64,000 bases of DNA from Bradyrhizobium guangdongense (GTDB taxonomy: Bacteria > Pseudomonadota > Alphaproteobacteria > Rhizobiales > Xanthobacteraceae). This document shows positions 17,055-26,084 of this stretch, in pieces. The stretch lies in NCBI RefSeq assembly GCF_004114975.1, contig NZ_CP030051.1, forward strand, positions 1,984,001 to 2,048,000. The letters are read 5' to 3'. The position numbers and the translations under genes are program-made. Each line of letters starts with the position of its first letter. Position 1 is the stretch's first letter. The notes under the pieces are model-generated. The model was not told the DNA's origin and did no database searches. It saw nothing but the letters and a program-made list of their open reading frames with translations.

Positions 17055-18083
17055 ATGATGTCCGCAGCCGTGCAGGAAATGAGCGCAAGGGTGTCCGAAG
17101 CCGAACGGCTTGCAGCCTTTGCCCGCGTCACCACCGATGATGTCGATGAAGCGGCCGAGCAGATCGGGCGTATCTTCTGTCCGCATGATCTCAAGCCGGC
17201 ACGGCCCCGTGCGGCCGGGTTCTCCGCACGGCACAATTGCGCTGATTTCGACGGCTTTTCGATCAACTACGTTGCCTATGGCGGATCGGTGAGCATCGAT
17301 CCCGGCTGCCTCGATCGCTTCTTCCTGGTGCAGATCCCGCTCTCGGGCACAGCTCACATTCACGCCGGCGCCGGCGAATTCGATGCTGCTCCTGGCCGGA
17401 TCGCCTCGCTGCTGTCGCCGACCATCCCGACCCGGATGATGTGGAGCGATTGTGCGCAGGCGATCCTGCTGCTCGATCGCCGCATGGTCGAGCAGCGTGC
17501 CGCGGCGCTGTCCGGCGCGGCGGCCGGCGCGGTCGAGTTCGATCCTGTGGTCGACCTGAACACGTCGTCGGGCCAGGCCTTGCGGACCAGTCTTGCCGAG
17601 TTGATGACGCTCGCCGAACGGCTCGGACCGTCCGGCCTGATGTCGCCCGTCACGATGGCTGATTGGCGCGAGGTGCTGTTCGATCGTCTGCTCAACGGCC
17701 TGCGGCATGACCGGTCGGATGCGATCAGGACGTTTTCGGGGCAAGCCGAGCGTTTGCCGCGCGCACTCCGCGCCGCGCGCGATCATCTCGCCGACAATGC
17801 CGGCGAGCCGCTCGACCTGGTGCAGCTTGCCTGCGCGGCCGGGATCGGCATCCGCGCGCTCCAGCTCGGCTTCCGCCGTCACTTCGGGCTCTCGATCTCG
17901 CAGATGTTGCTCGACATGCGCCTTGCCGGTCTGCACGCCCGGCTCGCGCAGGCGTCACCCGACGTGTCGATCACCGACATCGCCTTCGATCTCGGCTTTA
18001 CCCATCTCGGCCGCATGGCCGGCGCCTATCGCGCAAAGTTCGGCGAGACGCCGTCGGCGACGTTGCGGCGACGGATGAGCTAG
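17055..18083 (+). CDS. AraC-family transcriptional regulator
   Basis: A 342-residue regulator with an N-terminal sensing region of the AraC-binding-2 type (DGFSINYVAYGGSVSIDPG, PLSGTAHIHAG) and a C-terminal AraC helix-turn-helix pair (LVQLACAAGIGIRALQLGFRRHFG; DVSITDIAFDLGFTHLGRMAGAY, GETPSATLRRR). The position, divergent from the cupin-monooxygenase pair across about 180 bases, suggests it activates them. The start could be 17055 or 17058; neither has a strong ribosome-binding site. Confidence 0.88.
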   Translation: MMSAAVQEMSARVSEAERLAAFARVTTDDVDEAAEQIGRIFCPHDLKPARPRAAGFSARHNCADFDGFSINYVAYGGSVSIDPGCLDRFFLVQIPLSGTAHIHAGAGEFDAAPGRIASLLSPTIPTRMMWSDCAQAILLLDRRMVEQRAAALSGAAAGAVEFDPVVDLNTSSGQALRTSLAELMTLAERLGPSGLMSPVTMADWREVLFDRLLNGLRHDRSDAIRTFSGQAERLPRALRAARDHLADNAGEPLDLVQLACAAGIGIRALQLGFRRHFGLSISQMLLDMRLAGLHARLAQASPDVSITDIAFDLGFTHLGRMAGAYRAKFGETPSATLRRRMS

Positions 18084-18128
18084 AGCATGATGAGACTAGG
18101 TTTCATTTGCCGCGACAAGAAAGGTGCG

Positions 18129-18252
18129 CTCCCTCCCCCGCCTGCGGGGGAGGGTTGGGGAGAGGGTTTCTCCGCAACGGGACACTCCCCCAGAGGAGAG
18201 AACCCTCACCCGGCGCGTTGCGCCGACCTCTCCCGCAAGCGGGAGAGGTGCA
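18129..18252. repeat. Dispersed inverted repeat, family C (CTCCCCCG arms)
   Basis: GC-rich nested hairpins: CCTCCCCCGCCTGCGGGGGAG, then GAGAGGGTTTCTC paired with GAGAACCCTCAC, and CCTCTCCCGCAAGCGGGAGAGG. It lies between an AraC gene and the convergent end of the histidine kinase gene and could terminate transcription from both sides. Confidence 0.75.
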
Positions 18253-18305
18253 CCGAGCCCGCGGCGGCTTGATTCAACCCAATCTCATCGCGCTTTAGGT
18301 CATGT

Positions 18306-20162
18306 TCACGATCGCGAGCCGCGGTCTTCGGCGGCCTGCCTGCGCAGAAAACCCTCGAGATCGGCCTGCACCGAATAGGGCGTCGGGATGGCGTCGCCCA
18401 CTGCGTCGACGGCGGTGTCGAGCGAGCGGCGCAGCATGCGTGCCAGTTCGGCCTTGCGATAGGGTTTCGTCAGAAGCGGCGCTCCCATGGTGACGCCTGC
18501 CTGCGCATGCTGGGAGTCGTGGGCATAGCCCGACGTGAACAGCACGCGAAGCGAAGGACGTGCGGCCACCATCTGGTCGGCGAGCTCGCGCCCGTTGATG
18601 CTTCCGGCCATCACGATGTCGGTGAAGAGCAGGTCGAACGGCGTGCCGGCGGCCGCAATCGCCAGCGCTTCGGCCGCGTTGGTGGCAGGGAGGACCTTGT
18701 AGCCCAGGCTCTCCAGCTGGACGGTGACGTATTGGCGGACGTCGCGGTCGTCCTCGACGCAAAGGATGGTCTCAGTCCCTCCCACGATCTTGCGCGCGTC
18801 ATAACTTGCGGGGCGAAGCGCGCTGGTCTCGGCCTTCGGCAGATAGATCGTGAAGACCGTGCCGTGGCCTTCCTCGGATCTGACCTTGATGCCGCCGCCG
18901 GATTGCTTGACGAAGCCGAACACCATGCTGAGCCCGAGGCCGGTGCCCTTGCCGACCTCCTTGGTCGAGAAGAACGGATCGAAGATGCGTTCGAGGAGCG
19001 CCTGCGGAATGCCGGTGCCGGTGTCTGCGATCTCGATCTCGACATAGTCGCCAGCATAGCCGGCGCCAACTGCGAAGGCTTCGCGCACGCCGAACACCAC
19101 GTTGCGTGTGGTCAGCGTCAAGCGGCCGCCTTCCGGCATCGCATCGCGGGCATTGATCGCGAGGTTGAGCAGCGCCGAGGAAAGCTGTCCGCGGTCGGCG
19201 AACGCCAGCCAGACGCTGCGGTCGAACTTCCTGACGATCTCGATCTTCTTGTCGAAGGTCGCCAGCAGCAGCTTCGCAAGCTCTTCGAGCAAATCGTTGA
19301 CGTCGATCTCGGCCGGTTGCAGCGCCTGCTTGCGCGCAAAGGACAGCAGGCTCGAGGTCAGGGCCGCGCCGCGATCGGCGGCCTCGCTGATCAGCTTGGT
19401 GATGGTGGCGAGCGGCGGATTGTCCTTCACGGCCTCGGCGAGGATCTCGATCGTGCCCGTGATCACCGTGAGCATGTTGTTGAATTCATGCGCGATGCCG
19501 CCGGTGAGCTGGCCGATGGCATCCATCTTCTGGGCCTGGATCAACTGTTCTTCGGCCGCGCGCTTCTGCGTCAGATCCTTGACGAAGACATTGATGATGG
19601 TGCGGCCGCCGGCGTGGAGCGCCGTGCTCGATGCCTCGACCAGCATCGCATCGCCGTTCCGGTGCACAAGGCTCGCCTCGAAACGGATGCCGATCGGCGT
19701 ATCGGATAATTCCGGCAACATCCGCATCATGCGTTGTCTGAAGCCTGATCGCAGCGGTTCGGCGAGCAGCAGTTCGACGACGTCCGCGCCGACCGCCTCC
19801 TGCCGCGACCATCCGGTCAGAGCCTCGGCCTGCACGCTCCACTCCAGCACGATGCCGGCAGCGTCGGTCTGAATGAACGCGTCGAGGGCGGTCCTGATGA
19901 CGGCTTGCGTCATCTGGGCACTGTCAGCGCGCGCCCGCGCCTGCTCGGCCAGTTGTCCGGCAACGTGCTTGTCTTGGGACGTTGCGATTCTGTCTGCGCA
20001 AAACCGCGCGAGCAGCACCGCAGCGGCGGCGCTTGTCAGCAAGGCGATGATTTGGGCAATGCCGAACCCGGGTCCGGCCACGACATAGGAGACGAGGAGG
20101 GCCGCAGCGGTCACGACGGCTTGCGCAGCCATCGCGCGTGTCAGAAACCCCCTGAGTTTCAT
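18306..20162 (-). CDS. Hybrid sensor histidine kinase with PAS and receiver domains
   Basis: A 618-residue membrane protein. Two TM segments occupy residues about 10-60 with almost no periplasmic loop. A PAS domain (about 95-215, TALDAFIQTDAAGIVLEWS) is followed by HisKA with the phosphoacceptor His in GGIAHEFNNML (about 235), then HATPase_c with NLAINARDAM, DTGTGIP, FDPFFSTK and GTGLGLSM, and a C-terminal receiver with the acidic ETILCVEDD, the Asp in LLFTDIVM and the Lys in LLTKPYRK. With its own receiver and no response regulator or phosphotransferase beside it, it is an orphan hybrid kinase. The signal is probably sensed inside the cell or membrane by PAS. Confidence 0.92.
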   Translation of the reverse strand: MKLRGFLTRAMAAQAVVTAAALLVSYVVAGPGFGIAQIIALLTSAAAAVLLARFCADRIATSQDKHVAGQLAEQARARADSAQMTQAVIRTALDAFIQTDAAGIVLEWSVQAEALTGWSRQEAVGADVVELLLAEPLRSGFRQRMMRMLPELSDTPIGIRFEASLVHRNGDAMLVEASSTALHAGGRTIINVFVKDLTQKRAAEEQLIQAQKMDAIGQLTGGIAHEFNNMLTVITGTIEILAEAVKDNPPLATITKLISEAADRGAALTSSLLSFARKQALQPAEIDVNDLLEELAKLLLATFDKKIEIVRKFDRSVWLAFADRGQLSSALLNLAINARDAMPEGGRLTLTTRNVVFGVREAFAVGAGYAGDYVEIEIADTGTGIPQALLERIFDPFFSTKEVGKGTGLGLSMVFGFVKQSGGGIKVRSEEGHGTVFTIYLPKAETSALRPASYDARKIVGGTETILCVEDDRDVRQYVTVQLESLGYKVLPATNAAEALAIAAAGTPFDLLFTDIVMAGSINGRELADQMVAARPSLRVLFTSGYAHDSQHAQAGVTMGAPLLTKPYRKAELARMLRRSLDTAVDAVGDAIPTPYSVQADLEGFLRRQAAEDRGSRS

Positions 20163-20324
20163 GGTCTGATCACACCCACGACGTTAGCCGCGAACCCCAG
20201 GGACCTTCATTGGACTTCCAGGTCCGCCCGGTCGAATGAGTCCGGCTCCCTGTGAGCTACAGACTCCCTGCGGCGCCGTCGAGGGCAATTTCCGGCGGTA
20301 TCGAGACGGGTGCGTGTCGGGTGC

Positions 20325-20957
20325 TCAACCAGCAGGCGAATCGGTCTGGCGCAGTGTCGTGACCCAGATCACGCGCGCGGTCTGTTGGGTCGGGTTGTCG
20401 AACATGTGCGGCACGATGCTCGGGAAGCGGAAGCTATCGCCTGCTTCGAGCACATGAGCCTGGTTGTCCAGCCACAGCCGCAGGCTGCCGGAGAGGATAT
20501 AGCCGGCCTTCTCGCCGGTATGTTGCAGGAAGTCGGTGCCTGAGGAGGCACCCGGATTGAGCGTGAGCTCATAGAGCTCGAGCTGGCCCTTGCCCTCCGG
20601 GGTCAGCGCTTCCTTGACGACGCCGCTGGCGGTGAGACGCAGCAGGCGCCGGTTGTTCTTGCGGACGATATAGCGCTGCACGTCGCCGGGATCGCTGCTC
20701 TCGAAGAAATAGGAGATCGGCACCTCTAGCGCGATGCTGAGCAGCCGCAGCGTGCGAATCGAGGGCATCGCGCGCGCGCGTTCGAGCTGGCTGATCATGC
20801 CGGTGGAGAGGCCGGTCTTGTTAGCGACGTCCTGGATCGACAGACCGGCCCGCTGACGCAGCAAGCGCACGGTTTCGCCGAGGCGCTGGTCCACGGCATC
20901 GTCAGTCTCGATCGCCGGGACGTCCTTCGGAGCGTTCGTGTCGCCGCGACCATCCAT
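20325..20957 (-). CDS. XRE-family regulator with C-terminal cupin (PuuR-like)
   Basis: A 210-residue DNA-binding protein. Residues about 20-75 form the XRE helix-turn-helix (VRLLRQRAGLSIQDVANKTG, STGMISQLERARAMPS) and about 125-195 a cupin ligand domain (YELTLNPGASSG, EKAGYILSGSLRLWL, FPSIVPHMF). Regulators of this plan often repress genes for amine or amino-acid use. It is divergent from the peptide-type ABC operon, which it most likely represses until the cupin binds the substrate. I chose the ATG at 20957 because GGGAGAG lies seven bases upstream of it. Confidence 0.9.
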   Translation of the reverse strand: MDGRGDTNAPKDVPAIETDDAVDQRLGETVRLLRQRAGLSIQDVANKTGLSTGMISQLERARAMPSIRTLRLLSIALEVPISYFFESSDPGDVQRYIVRKNNRRLLRLTASGVVKEALTPEGKGQLELYELTLNPGASSGTDFLQHTGEKAGYILSGSLRLWLDNQAHVLEAGDSFRFPSIVPHMFDNPTQQTARVIWVTTLRQTDSPAG

Positions 20958-21047
20958 GTCGCTCTCCCATGCATCGTCCGAAGCACCCGAGTGCATCGGT
21001 CCGCGGCTTCAGCCGGAGTGAAAAGGTCGCGCATACTAGCAATGCGA

Positions 21048-21092
21048 TTGACAGCTGTATTTAGTCGTGATGAAATTTTGTTTGAAAAATTT
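21048..21092 (+). promoter_or_regulatory. Promoter and candidate operator of the ABC-oxidase operon
   Basis: TTGACA at 21048-21053 and TGAAAT at 21071-21076 are separated by 17 bases, a reasonable sigma-70 promoter. Overlapping the -10 region is the inverted repeat AAATTTT-GTTTGA-AAAATTT at 21073-21092, in a locally AT-rich stretch. Its place makes it a plausible operator for the divergent XRE-cupin regulator. Confidence 0.5.
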
Positions 21093-21177
21093 AGAAGCAC
21101 TAAAGCTCACTCCTGTCCCTTTGCCGGGGTTTCGGGGGCGCGGGAGACGGTGCCGCGTGCGGGAACGGAGACTGGTC

Positions 21178-22869
21178 ATGGCAGACAGCACCGGCAAGCT
21201 CGGCGTTGGGAGACTGCATCACCTCGGCATTCCGACGCGCCGTCAATTCTTTCAGCTTGGCGCAGGTGCGGCGGCGTTGACGCTTCCAGGCAGCGCCTTT
21301 GCGCAGACGGAGCGTCCGGGCAATCCGCCGGACAAGCCGCGTGGCCAGGTGATCGCGGCGCTATCGCAGGAGCCGACCGTGTTTCATCCGCTGATGCCCG
21401 GCATCGAGGTTGATCAGGGTGTCTGGTGGCAAGTGTTCTCGCTGCTCTGGTTCATCGATCCCGAGGGCAATTTCGTTCCGGACCTGGCGCGCGAAGTCCC
21501 GACCATCGAGAATGGCGGATTGTCGGCCGACGGACTGACCTGGAAGATCAAGCTGCGCAGCGACGTAAAGTGGCACGACGGCACGCCGTTCACGGCCGAC
21601 GACGTCAAGTTCTCGCTCGAGCTGATCAACGATCCCAATTTCCGTGCGCGCAGCCGCGTCGGCCACAGCCTCGTCAAGGACATCGAGGTGGTCGCGCCGG
21701 ACGAGATCCACTGGCGCATGGAAGCGCCCTATTCGCCCTACATGTCGATCCTGGGCTCGCTGACTTTCATCGTGCCCAAGCACATTCTGGAGAAGGTCTC
21801 CGATCCCAACGCCTCGCCGTTCCACAATGCGCCTGTCGGCACCGGGCCGTTCCGCTGGGGCGAGCGCGTGCCCGGCGATCATATCCTGCTGAATGCCTAC
21901 ACGGGCTATCACGGCAAGGGGCCTTACGTCGAACGCGTGGTCTTCAAATACATCCCCGACCTCACCGTGCTCTACACCCAGTTCCGCACCGGACAGGTCG
22001 ACTACACCGGGCTGCAAGGCATCCTGCCGAACTTCGTGCAGGAGGCGAAGACGCTGAAGGGCCGCAAGATTGTCGTCTCGTCGACCTCCTCGGTGGAGCA
22101 CATTGCGCCCAATCTCGAGTTCGGTCCTTTCGCCGACCGTGCCGTGCGCGAGGCGCTCTATTACGCCATCAACAAGCAGGCGATCATCGACGCGCTCTAT
22201 TATGGTCTGCCGACGCAGACCGAGACGTTCGTGCCGCAGCAGGCCTGGTCGTTCCAGCAAGGGTTGCCGCAGCACAAATACGATCCCGCCAAGGCCAATA
22301 CGCTGCTTGATGCCGCGGGGTGGGTCCGCGGCTCCGGTGGCGTGCGCGAGAAGAACGGTGTGAAGCTCGAATTCACCAATTCGACGACGGCGGGCAGCGC
22401 CGTGCGCGAGCAGTGCCAGCAGCTCCTGATCCAGGACTGGCGGGCCATTGGCGCTGCGATGCGCGTCAACAACATGCCGGCGGCCGTAATCTGGGGCGAC
22501 TTCTGGCAGCAATCGAAGTTCAATTCGGTCATCGTCGGCGTGAACTTCATGCTGGGCAGCGACCCTGATGTGACGCCGCGGTTCGGCTCCGGCGCGATTC
22601 CCGCCAAGGGCGGCCGTGGCTACAACACCTATCAATACCAGAGCGCGGAGGCCGATCGGCTGCTCGCGCAAGGCGCCAAGCAGTTCGATCTCGCGCAGCG
22701 CAAGACCACTTACGGCGAGCTGCAGAAGCTGATCCGCAGCGACCTCGCGATCCTGCCGCTGTTCCAGGGCTTCATCGCCGAAGGCGTGAAGGAGGGGCTG
22801 CAGGGCTTCCGTCCCAACATCAACACCTCGATCAACAGCTGGAACATGCGCGAATGGTACTGGGCCTGA
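21178..22869 (+). CDS. Peptide-type ABC transporter, periplasmic substrate-binding protein
   Basis: A 563-residue solute-binding protein of the SBP_bac_5 (DppA/OppA) family. The N-terminus holds a twin-arginine signal (TRRQFFQLGAGAAAL, cleavage near AFAQ), so it is exported folded. The family segment DGTPFTADDVKFSLELI is clear. It delivers an oligopeptide, opine or amine-like solute to the permeases encoded just downstream. I chose the ATG at 21178 (GGAG upstream) instead of the ORF start at 21067, which would lie on the -35/-10 region. It is the first gene of a six-gene operon running to 28889. Confidence 0.92.
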   Translation: MADSTGKLGVGRLHHLGIPTRRQFFQLGAGAAALTLPGSAFAQTERPGNPPDKPRGQVIAALSQEPTVFHPLMPGIEVDQGVWWQVFSLLWFIDPEGNFVPDLAREVPTIENGGLSADGLTWKIKLRSDVKWHDGTPFTADDVKFSLELINDPNFRARSRVGHSLVKDIEVVAPDEIHWRMEAPYSPYMSILGSLTFIVPKHILEKVSDPNASPFHNAPVGTGPFRWGERVPGDHILLNAYTGYHGKGPYVERVVFKYIPDLTVLYTQFRTGQVDYTGLQGILPNFVQEAKTLKGRKIVVSSTSSVEHIAPNLEFGPFADRAVREALYYAINKQAIIDALYYGLPTQTETFVPQQAWSFQQGLPQHKYDPAKANTLLDAAGWVRGSGGVREKNGVKLEFTNSTTAGSAVREQCQQLLIQDWRAIGAAMRVNNMPAAVIWGDFWQQSKFNSVIVGVNFMLGSDPDVTPRFGSGAIPAKGGRGYNTYQYQSAEADRLLAQGAKQFDLAQRKTTYGELQKLIRSDLAILPLFQGFIAEGVKEGLQGFRPNINTSINSWNMREWYWA

Positions 22870-22884
22870 TCAGGATCGCCTGAG

Positions 22885-23835
22885 ATGGCCCGTTACGTCC
22901 TCAATCGCCTGGCGCAGGCGGCCATGCTGCTGGTGATCGTCTCGGCGATCGGCTTTGCCATCCTGCATCTGGCGCCGGGTGGTCCGCTCTCGCAATTTGC
23001 CGCGTCCGCTCAGATGACGCAGGAGGACCTTGACCGCGTCACCAGGCAGCTCGGCCTCGATCGCCCGCTGCCGATCCAGTATCTCGACTGGTTCGGCCGC
23101 ATGTTGAAAGGCGATTGGGGCAAGTCCTATCGCGACGGCGAGGCGGTGCTGTCGGTGATCTCCTCGCATCTCGGCGCAACGCTGGAGTTGATGACGACCG
23201 CGACCATCATCGCCGTGCTGCTCGGCTGCTGGATCGGCATCTCTGGCGCGCTGCGACGCTACTCGCTGTTCGACTCGCTCGCCACCGTCGGCGCCATGAT
23301 CGCGCTGTCGATCCCGACCTTCTGGTTCGGTCTTGTCACGATCTACGTGTTCTCGGTGAAGCTCGGCTGGCTGCCGGCCGGCAACCGCGAGACCGTCGGC
23401 GACGGCTCCTTGCCCGACCTGCTGCATCATCTGATTGCGCCGGCCATGGTGCTGGCGCTGGTCGAGACCGCGATGTGGGGGCGTTTCATGCGCTCCTCCA
23501 TGCTCGAGGTCATTAACCAGGATTACATCCGCACGGCGCGCGCCAAGGGTATCCCGGAATGGCGCATTCTCACCGTGCACGCGCTGCGCAATGCGCTGCT
23601 GCCGATGATCACGGTGGCCGGTCTTCAATTTCCCACACTGCTCGGCGGCGCGCTCGTGGCGGAGACCGTGTTCACCTGGCCCGGCATGGGCCGGCTGTTC
23701 CTCGATTCGATCGGCTACCGCGACTATCCCGTGGTGATGGGGATCCTGATGTTCTCGGCAATGATGGTGCTGATCGGCTCGCTGCTTGCGGACATGCTCT
23801 ACGCCGTCGTCGATCCGCGCATCCGGGTGGGCTAG
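22885..23835 (+). CDS. Peptide-type ABC transporter permease (DppB-like)
   Basis: A 316-residue inner-membrane permease. It begins MARYVLNRLAQAAMLLVIVSAIGF, has the N-terminal loop with QLGLDRPLPIQY, six TM segments, and the EAA loop that contacts the ATPases (RTARAKGIPEWRILTVHALRNALLP). It starts 15 bases after the binding-protein stop and ends 3 bases before the next permease, so the genes are tightly coupled. Confidence 0.93.
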   Translation: MARYVLNRLAQAAMLLVIVSAIGFAILHLAPGGPLSQFAASAQMTQEDLDRVTRQLGLDRPLPIQYLDWFGRMLKGDWGKSYRDGEAVLSVISSHLGATLELMTTATIIAVLLGCWIGISGALRRYSLFDSLATVGAMIALSIPTFWFGLVTIYVFSVKLGWLPAGNRETVGDGSLPDLLHHLIAPAMVLALVETAMWGRFMRSSMLEVINQDYIRTARAKGIPEWRILTVHALRNALLPMITVAGLQFPTLLGGALVAETVFTWPGMGRLFLDSIGYRDYPVVMGILMFSAMMVLIGSLLADMLYAVVDPRIRVG

Positions 23836-23838
23836 GCG

Positions 23839-24714
23839 ATGGCGACCGCAGTCTTGTCCACCGCTCAACCCCCGCCCGGCCAGGCCGCATGGCGGCGCTT
23901 CCGCCGGCATCGCCTGGCCCTCGCCGGTGCCGTCATCATTCTGGTGCTGGTGCTCGGCTCCGTCTTCGGTCCCTATCTACTGCCGTTCGACGACACCTAT
24001 ATCGACATCATGAAGCGGTTCGCGCCGCCGCTCTCGGGTGCGCATATCCTCGGCACCGACGAGCTCGGCCGCGACGTGCTGGCACGCCTGATGATGGGCG
24101 CACGCATCTCGCTGTCGATCGGCTTCGTCGCGATGGTGATCGCGATGGCGGTCGGCATCGTCGTCGGCGCCTTCGCCGGATTCTATGGCGGCGTGGTCGG
24201 GGCGGTGTTGATGCGGCTGGCCGACGCGGTGCTGTGCTTTCCGACCATCTTTCTGCTGCTGGCGCTGGCCGCGCTAACCGAGCCCGGCTTCGTCACCACC
24301 ACCGTGCTGATCGCAGCGACCGCCTGGATGTGGGTGGCCCGCGTCGTCGAGGCCCAGGTGCGCTCGCTGCGGGAACGCGAGTTCGCGGTGGCCGCGCTCG
24401 CCTTCGGCTCGTCCAATCTGCAGATCATGTTCCGCGAGCTCGTGCCCAACGCGATCGCGCCGATCGTGGTGGCCGCGACGCTCAACGTCGCCAAGGCCAT
24501 CCTGCTGGAATCCTATCTCAGCTATCTCGGCTACGGCATCCAGCCGCCGGCCGCGAGCCTGGGCAACATGCTCAACAACGCGCAGATCTATCTGACCAGC
24601 GCGCCGTGGCTCGCGATCGCGCCGGGCCTCGTCATCACCCTCGCGGTGACCAGCTTCAACTTCCTCGGTGACGGCCTGCGCGATGCACTCGATCCGCGAA
24701 TGAACATCTCATGA
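23839..24714 (+). CDS. Peptide-type ABC transporter permease (DppC-like)
   Basis: A 291-residue inner-membrane permease, partner of the DppB-like protein. It has the OppC-type N-terminal TM (RRHRLALAGAVIILVLVLGSVFG), the hallmark AHILGTDELGRDVLARLMMGARISL, six TM segments and an EAA-like loop (LREREFAVAALAFGSSNLQI). It lies within the operon, 34 bases before the oxidase gene. Confidence 0.93.
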   Translation: MATAVLSTAQPPPGQAAWRRFRRHRLALAGAVIILVLVLGSVFGPYLLPFDDTYIDIMKRFAPPLSGAHILGTDELGRDVLARLMMGARISLSIGFVAMVIAMAVGIVVGAFAGFYGGVVGAVLMRLADAVLCFPTIFLLLALAALTEPGFVTTTVLIAATAWMWVARVVEAQVRSLREREFAVAALAFGSSNLQIMFRELVPNAIAPIVVAATLNVAKAILLESYLSYLGYGIQPPAASLGNMLNNAQIYLTSAPWLAIAPGLVITLAVTSFNFLGDGLRDALDPRMNIS

Positions 24715-24748
24715 CAAAAAGACTCGAACCAAGCTTCAGGAGTCCATC

Positions 24749-26077
24749 ATGTCCCCGCCGCTCAACCGTATAAACAGCGACGAGCGCCTGCCGGCCCAGG
24801 CGGATGTCGTCGTCATCGGCGGCGGCGTGATCGGCGTGTCTGCGGCCTATCACCTAGCGAAGAAGGGCCTCTGCGTCGCGCTGGTCGAGAAAGGCCATGT
24901 CGGCGGGGAACAGTCGAGCCGCAATTGGGGCTGGTGTCGCCAGCAGGGACGCGCGCGCGAGGAAATCCCGCTCGCCCGAGAAGCGCTACGCTTGTGGGAG
25001 GACATGCAGAACGATGCCGGCGTCGATGCCGGCTTCCGCCGCACCGGCGTGCTGTTCCTGACCAAGAGCAAGGACGAACTCGCAAGCTGGGAACGCTGGG
25101 CTGCGGTCGCGCGCGAGATGCAGGTGCACTCGACGGTCCTCACGCCGGCCGAGGTCGCCGAGCGCATGCCGGGGAATACCGATCAATGGGTCGGCGGCCT
25201 GCACACCCCGAGCGATGGCCGCGCCGAGCCGTCGATGGCGGTGCCTGCGCTGGCGACTGCCGCGCGAAAGCACGGTGTCACCATCCACCAGGGCTGCGCC
25301 GCGCGCGGGCTGGAGACTTCAGGCGGAAAGGTCAGCGCTGTCGTCACGGAAAAGGGCACCATTCGCACCCAGGCGGTGCTGCTGTCGGGCGGCGCCTGGT
25401 CGTCGCTGTTCTGCCGCCGCCACGGCATCGAGCTGCCGATCGGACTCGTCAATGCCACGGCGTGCCGGACCACGCCGGGACCCGAGATCACCTCCGGTGC
25501 GCTGGGCACCGACTTCTACTGCATCCGCCGCCGCCTCGACGGCGGCTTCACGCTGGCCCTGCGCAACCGTGGCACGGTGGAGCTGTCCCCGGATCTGCTG
25601 CGCTACGCCTGGACCTTCTGGCCGACATATCTGCATCGCAAGAACGGATTGAAGATGTCGTTCGGCAAGTCGTTCTTCGACCAGCTTATGCGCGGCACCA
25701 GCTGGAGCTTTGACAGGCCGTCGCCGTTCGAGACCGAGCGCGTGCGCGATCCTGCGCCCGACATGTCCCTGGTCAACGCGGCGCTGGCCTCATTGATCAA
25801 GGCGAACCCTGAGCTGAAGGATATCGAGATCGCGGAAGCCTGGGGCGGCACCATCGATTGCACGCCGGATACGATTCCCGTGATCTCGCCGGTCGACGCG
25901 CTACCAGGCTTCTTCCTCGCCACGGGCTTCTCCGGCCATGGTTTCGGCATCGGGCCCGCCGCCGGCAAGCTCGCTGCCGACATCGTCACCGGCGCGACGC
26001 CGCTGGTCGATCCCGCCGCCTACAGCCACAAGCGCATGATCGATGGCCGTCGGCTGGCGCCGGTCAGCCCGTTCTGA
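24749..26077 (+). CDS. FAD-dependent oxidoreductase of the D-amino-acid oxidase (DAO) family
   Basis: A 442-residue flavoprotein. The ADP-binding fold is VVVIGGGVIGVSAAYHLAKKG with the ribose-binding Glu in VALVEKGHVGGEQSS. Next comes NWGWCRQQGRAREEIPLA, and near the C-terminus the FAD-binding GFFLATGFSGHGFGIGP. Members oxidatively deaminate amino acids, N-methyl amines or opines to 2-keto acids or aldehydes. It sits inside the ABC importer operon (AGGAG site, start 24749), so it probably oxidises the imported solute. No small electron-transfer subunit is adjacent, so the acceptor (O2 or quinone) is unclear. Confidence 0.9.
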   Translation: MSPPLNRINSDERLPAQADVVVIGGGVIGVSAAYHLAKKGLCVALVEKGHVGGEQSSRNWGWCRQQGRAREEIPLAREALRLWEDMQNDAGVDAGFRRTGVLFLTKSKDELASWERWAAVAREMQVHSTVLTPAEVAERMPGNTDQWVGGLHTPSDGRAEPSMAVPALATAARKHGVTIHQGCAARGLETSGGKVSAVVTEKGTIRTQAVLLSGGAWSSLFCRRHGIELPIGLVNATACRTTPGPEITSGALGTDFYCIRRRLDGGFTLALRNRGTVELSPDLLRYAWTFWPTYLHRKNGLKMSFGKSFFDQLMRGTSWSFDRPSPFETERVRDPAPDMSLVNAALASLIKANPELKDIEIAEAWGGTIDCTPDTIPVISPVDALPGFFLATGFSGHGFGIGPAAGKLAADIVTGATPLVDPAAYSHKRMIDGRRLAPVSPF

Positions 26078-26084
26078 GGGCCGC

